DNA from: an uncultured Bacteroidota bacterium
GTDB lineage: Bacteria; Bacteroidota; Bacteroidia; Flavobacteriales; Flavobacteriaceae
DNA length: 64,000 bases
Direction: 5' to 3'
Assembly (NCBI GenBank): GCA_902626585.1
Contig: CACOGA010000008.1
Span: 1-64,000 of the forward strand
Every line of letters begins with the position of its first letter. The stretch's first letter is position 1. The notes under the pieces are model-generated. The model did no database searches. It was not told the DNA's origin and saw only the letters and a program-made list of their open reading frames with translations. This document shows positions 59,645 to 64,000 of the stretch, piece after piece. The position numbers and the translations under genes were made by a program.

Positions 59645-59673
59645 TAATCAAAAATAACATATTAATTTAATTT

Positions 59674-60210
59674 ATGAGTCCAATCAACAGAGCATATTTT
59701 TCAGGTGGTTGTTTTTGGTGTACAGAGGCAATATACAAGAGATTAAAAGGGGTAGTAGATGTTAAACCTGGTTATTGTGGTGGAAATATTAAAAACCCAA
59801 CATACGAGCAGGTTTGCAGTGGTGCAACAGGGCATGCTGAAACTATAGAGGTTATATATGACTCCAAAAAAATTGATTTTGAATCACTTCTTGAAGTATT
59901 TTTTAAAACTCATGATCCAACAACATTGAATAGACAAGGGAATGATATTGGAACGCATTATCGATCTATTGTATTTTATTCCAGTTTAATCGAGATGCAA
60001 ATGATTAAAAAATATATCAAAAAACTGCAAGAGAATAATATATTTGAAGAAAAAATTGTTACCGAGGTGATTGAATTTACTGAGTTTTTTGAGGCTGAAA
60101 ATTATCATAAAAACTATTATGATCTAAATAAAAATCAGCCATACTGTGATATAATTATAACACCAAAAGTTGAAAAGTTTAATAAAAATTTTAAAGATAA
60201 ATTGATATAA
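59674..60210 (+). CDS. msrA: Peptide-methionine (S)-S-oxide reductase
   Basis: 'AYFSGGCFWCTEAIYKRLKGVVDVKPGYCGGNIKNPTYEQVCSGATGHAETIEVIYD', 'HDPTTLNRQGNDIGTHYRSIVFY'. Confidence 0.96.
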   Translation: MSPINRAYFSGGCFWCTEAIYKRLKGVVDVKPGYCGGNIKNPTYEQVCSGATGHAETIEVIYDSKKIDFESLLEVFFKTHDPTTLNRQGNDIGTHYRSIVFYSSLIEMQMIKKYIKKLQENNIFEEKIVTEVIEFTEFFEAENYHKNYYDLNKNQPYCDIIITPKVEKFNKNFKDKLI

Positions 60211-60212
60211 GA

Positions 60213-60509
60213 TTAAATCTTAAATCCTAATCTTTTTAAAAACTTTTTAATGAAATTCCAGAAAAAATTTAATTCTCCAAAAATGAATGCTACAAAAATT
60301 AGAATAAACTGATACACTATAGTTATTAGTAATATTCTAAAAGTCCAATAAATTAAAAGGTTTAAGTTGCTTTCGGTAATTCCTAGAAAATTACATAATG
60401 GTTCTGAAACCCAAGCAGCAGTTGAACCCGTAATTCCAAAAACTATAAAAATTTTCAAAATTTGAAAATTAGAGCTGATTCCCCACCTTTTTTTTATTTT
60501 TTCTAACAT
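60213..60509 (-). CDS. Small two-TM protein (DUF6787-like)
   Basis: 'MLEKIKKRWGISSNFQILKIFIVFGITGSTAAWVSEPLCNFLGI'. Confidence 0.65.
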   Translation of the reverse strand: MLEKIKKRWGISSNFQILKIFIVFGITGSTAAWVSEPLCNFLGITESNLNLLIYWTFRILLITIVYQFILIFVAFIFGELNFFWNFIKKFLKRLGFKI

Positions 60510-60510
60510 T

Positions 60511-61464
60511 TTAAGAATCGTAGATTTTTATAATCTGTTCAGCTAGTTCAATGCCAATTCTTTTTTGTGCTTCTTTGGTTGCTGCTCCGATGTGAGGAGT
60601 CATTGAGATACTCTGATTCATCAAAACCTTAATACTGGGCGTTGGCTCATTTTCAAATGTGTCTAGTGCAGCAAAAGATAGGTTTTTGTTTTCAATATTT
60701 TTAATTAAAGCTTCTTCATCAATCACTCCACCCCGAGCTGCATTTATAATTCCAGCACCCTTCTTCATCAATGAAAACTCTTTTTCTCCAATTATGTGGC
60801 TCTTTTGTGCTGGGACATGTAATGAAATAAAATCAGAATTTTGTAATAATTCATCAAATCTTACGCTGGTTAATTCAAAATTCTTAGAACTTCCGTCAAA
60901 AAAAACAATTTCAATCAACGATTTTTTATTGTTCAAATCATAATAAATCACATTCATTCCGAGACCTAAACCAATTTTAGCCACCTCTTGACCTATTCTT
61001 CCAAATCCAACGATGCCTAGGGTTTTACCTTTAAGTTCTACACCAGCTGAGTAATTTTTTTTTAGTTTCTTGAATTCTTTTTCTCCTTCCAATGGCATTT
61101 CTCTGTTTGATAAATGTAGTGATCTTACACAACCGAATAAATGTGCAAATACTAATTCTGCAACTGAAATTGAGGATGCAGCTGGGGTATTAATGACGTG
61201 GATTCCTTTGTCCTTAGCATATGAAACGTCAATGTTGTCCATTCCTACACCGCCTCTGCCAATAATTTTTAAAGACTTACAACTATCAATTAAATCTTTT
61301 CTAACCTTAGTAGCACTTCTAACCAATAGTATTTCAATATTATTTTCATTTATATATCCGATAATTTTTTCTTGGTCAATAGATTTAACGGTGGTGTTAA
61401 ATCCAGCAGCGTTAAGCTTTTCAACCCCTGCTTGACTGATTCCGTCGTTTGCTAAAACATTCAT
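60511..61464 (-). CDS. serA: D-2-hydroxyacid dehydrogenase (probable D-3-phosphoglycerate dehydrogenase)
   Basis: 'LGIVGFGRIGQEVAKIGLGLGMNVIYYD', 'GAGIINAARGGVIDEEALI', 'MTPHIGAATKEAQKRIGIELAEQI'. Adjacent to serC. Confidence 0.9.
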   Translation of the reverse strand: MNVLANDGISQAGVEKLNAAGFNTTVKSIDQEKIIGYINENNIEILLVRSATKVRKDLIDSCKSLKIIGRGGVGMDNIDVSYAKDKGIHVINTPAASSISVAELVFAHLFGCVRSLHLSNREMPLEGEKEFKKLKKNYSAGVELKGKTLGIVGFGRIGQEVAKIGLGLGMNVIYYDLNNKKSLIEIVFFDGSSKNFELTSVRFDELLQNSDFISLHVPAQKSHIIGEKEFSLMKKGAGIINAARGGVIDEEALIKNIENKNLSFAALDTFENEPTPSIKVLMNQSISMTPHIGAATKEAQKRIGIELAEQIIKIYDS

Positions 61465-61467
61465 ATT

Positions 61468-62529
61468 TTAAATTTTTGATTCTAACTCACTCATTACTTC
61501 GACAAGAGCTTTTACACTGTCGATACCCATCGCATTATACATTGACGCTCTATATCCACCAACACTCCTGTGGCCTGCCAAGGCAGTTATTCTTGCTTCT
61601 GAAAGCATAGATTCAAAACTTTCTTTAAAATTATCATCACATAAATTAAATGTAGCATTCATCATTGACCTATCAATCTTTTTCGCGTGACCCTTGAATA
61701 GGGGATTCAAATCAATCTCAGAGTATATCATATCAGATTTTTTTCTGTTCATTTCCTCAATTGCAGAAACACCTCCAATTTTTTTGATCCATCTCATATT
61801 AAGTAACGACACATAAATTGCAAAGACTGGAGGGGTGTTAAACATACTGCTTTTTTCAGCATGAACTTTATAATTCATCATGGATGGAACATTTTCATTT
61901 ATGTTTTCAAGCAAATCATTTTTTATCACGACAAGTGTTGTTCCAGCGGGTCCTAAGTTTTTTTGAGCACCTGCGTATATTATATCAAATTTTTTAAAAT
62001 CTAGTACACGTGAAAATATATCACTACTCATGTCACAAAAAACTGGTGTGTCTGTGGAGGGAAATGAATTAATTTGTGTGCCAAAAATTGTATTATTAGA
62101 AGTGCAGTGAAAGTAGTCAAATTTTTCACTAATATCGTACTCGGGAATATGATTGAAATTTTCATTTTCAGAACTGCCCACAACTTTAACATCACCAAAT
62201 ATTTTTGCCTCTTTAATAGCTTTTTTACTCCAAGTCCCAGTGTTTAAATAAGCTGCTTCATTTTTCAAGAAATTATAGGCAACCATTAAAAATTGAGAAC
62301 TTGCACCACCTTGAAGAAATAGTGCAGTATAGTCTTTTCCACTAAGGCCTAGCAATTCTAATGATAAATCTCTGGCCTCGTCCATAATTTCGATAAATGC
62401 ATGACTTCGATGAGAAATCTCTAGCAGTGATAATCCTGAGCCATTTAAATCAATCACTGCATTTGAGGCTTGTTCAAATACCTCAGCAGGTAAAATCGAA
62501 GGTCCAGCACAAAAGTTATGTATTTTCAT
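61468..62529 (-). CDS. serC: 3-phosphoserine/phosphohydroxythreonine aminotransferase
   Basis: 'HNFCAGPSILPAEVFEQAS', 'ISHRSHAFIEIMDEARDLS', 'LFLQGGASSQFLMVAYNF', 'YAGAQKNLGPAGTTLVVI', 'GHRSVGGYRASMYNAM'. Confidence 0.96.
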   Translation of the reverse strand: MKIHNFCAGPSILPAEVFEQASNAVIDLNGSGLSLLEISHRSHAFIEIMDEARDLSLELLGLSGKDYTALFLQGGASSQFLMVAYNFLKNEAAYLNTGTWSKKAIKEAKIFGDVKVVGSSENENFNHIPEYDISEKFDYFHCTSNNTIFGTQINSFPSTDTPVFCDMSSDIFSRVLDFKKFDIIYAGAQKNLGPAGTTLVVIKNDLLENINENVPSMMNYKVHAEKSSMFNTPPVFAIYVSLLNMRWIKKIGGVSAIEEMNRKKSDMIYSEIDLNPLFKGHAKKIDRSMMNATFNLCDDNFKESFESMLSEARITALAGHRSVGGYRASMYNAMGIDSVKALVEVMSELESKI

Positions 62530-62596
62530 AAAAGAAATTGAAAAGCAAATTTCGATATTTAGTTGGCTAAATCCCTTATTAATTTGTAAAATGTTG

Positions 62597-63649
62597 TCAA
62601 CTACTTGTTAACAGAAAGTCCAAAGTATCAATGTCGTCCGCATATTGATATAATTTTGGTTTTTGTGCTTCTCCAAATTTTATCGAATTTTCAATTTGTA
62701 AACTGGTAACAATACACTGAATCTGATTTTTATTCTCTTTTAAAGCCTCTTGCACTTCTAATATTTCATTGTAAAAATCATAATATATCACTGAGATTGG
62801 TGGTGCAAATTCTTTGGATTGTTTCATCAAAAAATATTCACCATCAATAAATAATTCACCATTCATAGTGTTTATTGTTTTTTGATAATTGTAATTATTG
62901 TAAAATTTGTTATGATTAACAATGTGATTATATTTTTTAAATTTTTCTTTTAGTATGTTTAAATCATAACCTTCAGGGATAAATAGTTTGGAAACATTTC
63001 TGCATCCCAATCCAAAATACATGAAAATATCATCTGAGAGTAGCTCTAAATCAGTTTGACTTTCATTGCCGGAAATAATAGCTACTGAGGTCCTATTTTT
63101 CCTAAGTAATGTACTTTTATTTCTAAAATAATATTCAAAGTAGTTAAAAGTATTATTAGATCCAGTTGCGATTACTTTATCAAAATCACCAAGTTTATCA
63201 TTTGAGATTTTTATAAGATGTTTAGTGTCGGGAAATTTTTCATGTAGAAATTCAACAAAAAAATTAATTAATATTTTATCATCACTTGCGGGCTTAATAA
63301 TTACTTGATTTCCTGACATAATAACGCAAATTAGATCGTGTAGACCTGCAAGTGGAAAATTTCCAGCCATAATTATAGCAACCTTAGAAATTTCATTTTG
63401 AATATTATATTTTGAAATCCAATTGCGTAAATTTTTACTTTCTAGTTCACACATCCAATATTTTAGAGCATTATTAATGTTTTTTTTTGAAAACCAACTA
63501 TTGTGATTTTCAGCTTCCTTAATAGCATGTCTTAACTTATGGTCTTTACTATGATTTCCTTCTTGAAAGTAAGTTCTTAGATATTCTCCAAAACTGGATA
63601 AATAATTAATTCGGTATCCTAATTCTCTATTGATAATTTTGATTTTAAT
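62597..63649 (-). CDS. LuxC-type acyl-CoA reductase with apparent non-canonical start codon (ATT/ATC)
   Basis: Track ORF (62597-63454) continues in frame upstream with INRELGYRINYLSSFGEYLRTYFQEGNHSKDHKLRHAIKEAENHNSWFSKKNINNALKYW until TAG at 63661. No ATG/GTG/TTG is available there. Core: 'VAIIMAGNFPLAGLHDLICVIMSGNQVIIKPASDD'. Confidence 0.8.
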   Translation of the reverse strand: MKIKIINRELGYRINYLSSFGEYLRTYFQEGNHSKDHKLRHAIKEAENHNSWFSKKNINNALKYWMCELESKNLRNWISKYNIQNEISKVAIIMAGNFPLAGLHDLICVIMSGNQVIIKPASDDKILINFFVEFLHEKFPDTKHLIKISNDKLGDFDKVIATGSNNTFNYFEYYFRNKSTLLRKNRTSVAIISGNESQTDLELLSDDIFMYFGLGCRNVSKLFIPEGYDLNILKEKFKKYNHIVNHNKFYNNYNYQKTINTMNGELFIDGEYFLMKQSKEFAPPISVIYYDFYNEILEVQEALKENKNQIQCIVTSLQIENSIKFGEAQKPKLYQYADDIDTLDFLLTSS

Positions 63650-63683
63650 TTTTTGGCGCTAATTTTGCTTCAAATTTAAGTAA

Positions 63684-64000
<317 letters not shown>

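Overview
This is an AT-rich, gene-dense chromosomal window from a Bacteroidota bacterium, probably Flavobacteriia. Clues are a T9SS sorting domain, TAnnTTTG promoter elements and typical flavobacterial gene families. It is mostly housekeeping and metabolic genes. I saw no CRISPR array, phage or transposon.

Contents include one tRNA-Ser, ribBA, lptF/G-like, lolA-like, ftsK, nhaC, lpd, tilS, an NRAMP transporter with pxpABC, panB, dnaK, ftcD/hutI, fumC and a TonB-dependent receptor. They also include prfB, a cysteine-synthase-like plus alpha-oxoamine-synthase pair, yfhO, uvrA, an ECF-type sigma factor, nth, bcp, a dihydroorotase homologue, lolD, msrA, serA, serC, a LuxC-type acyl-CoA reductase and a ferredoxin.

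Most interesting observations:
(1) The sigma-factor start codon sits in a perfect 12-bp inverted repeat, and a 45-aa ORF missing from the ORF track follows the gene.
(2) A probable sulfonolipid (capnine) gene pair lies next to a GNAT-like acyltransferase.
(3) nhaC is split exactly at a G8/C8 homopolymer.
(4) prfB carries an intact programmed +1 frameshift with an SD-like AGGGGG.
(5) The dihydroorotase homologue lacks its metal ligands.
(6) The GTP cyclohydrolase II half of RibBA is degenerate.
(7) The acyl-CoA reductase appears to start at ATT or ATC.
(8) dnaK has a cluster of TGACA half-sites and a sigma-54-like element.
(9) A large conserved-looking protein (52457-53890) has no recognisable fold.

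All calls come from reading the sequence. No database searches were run.
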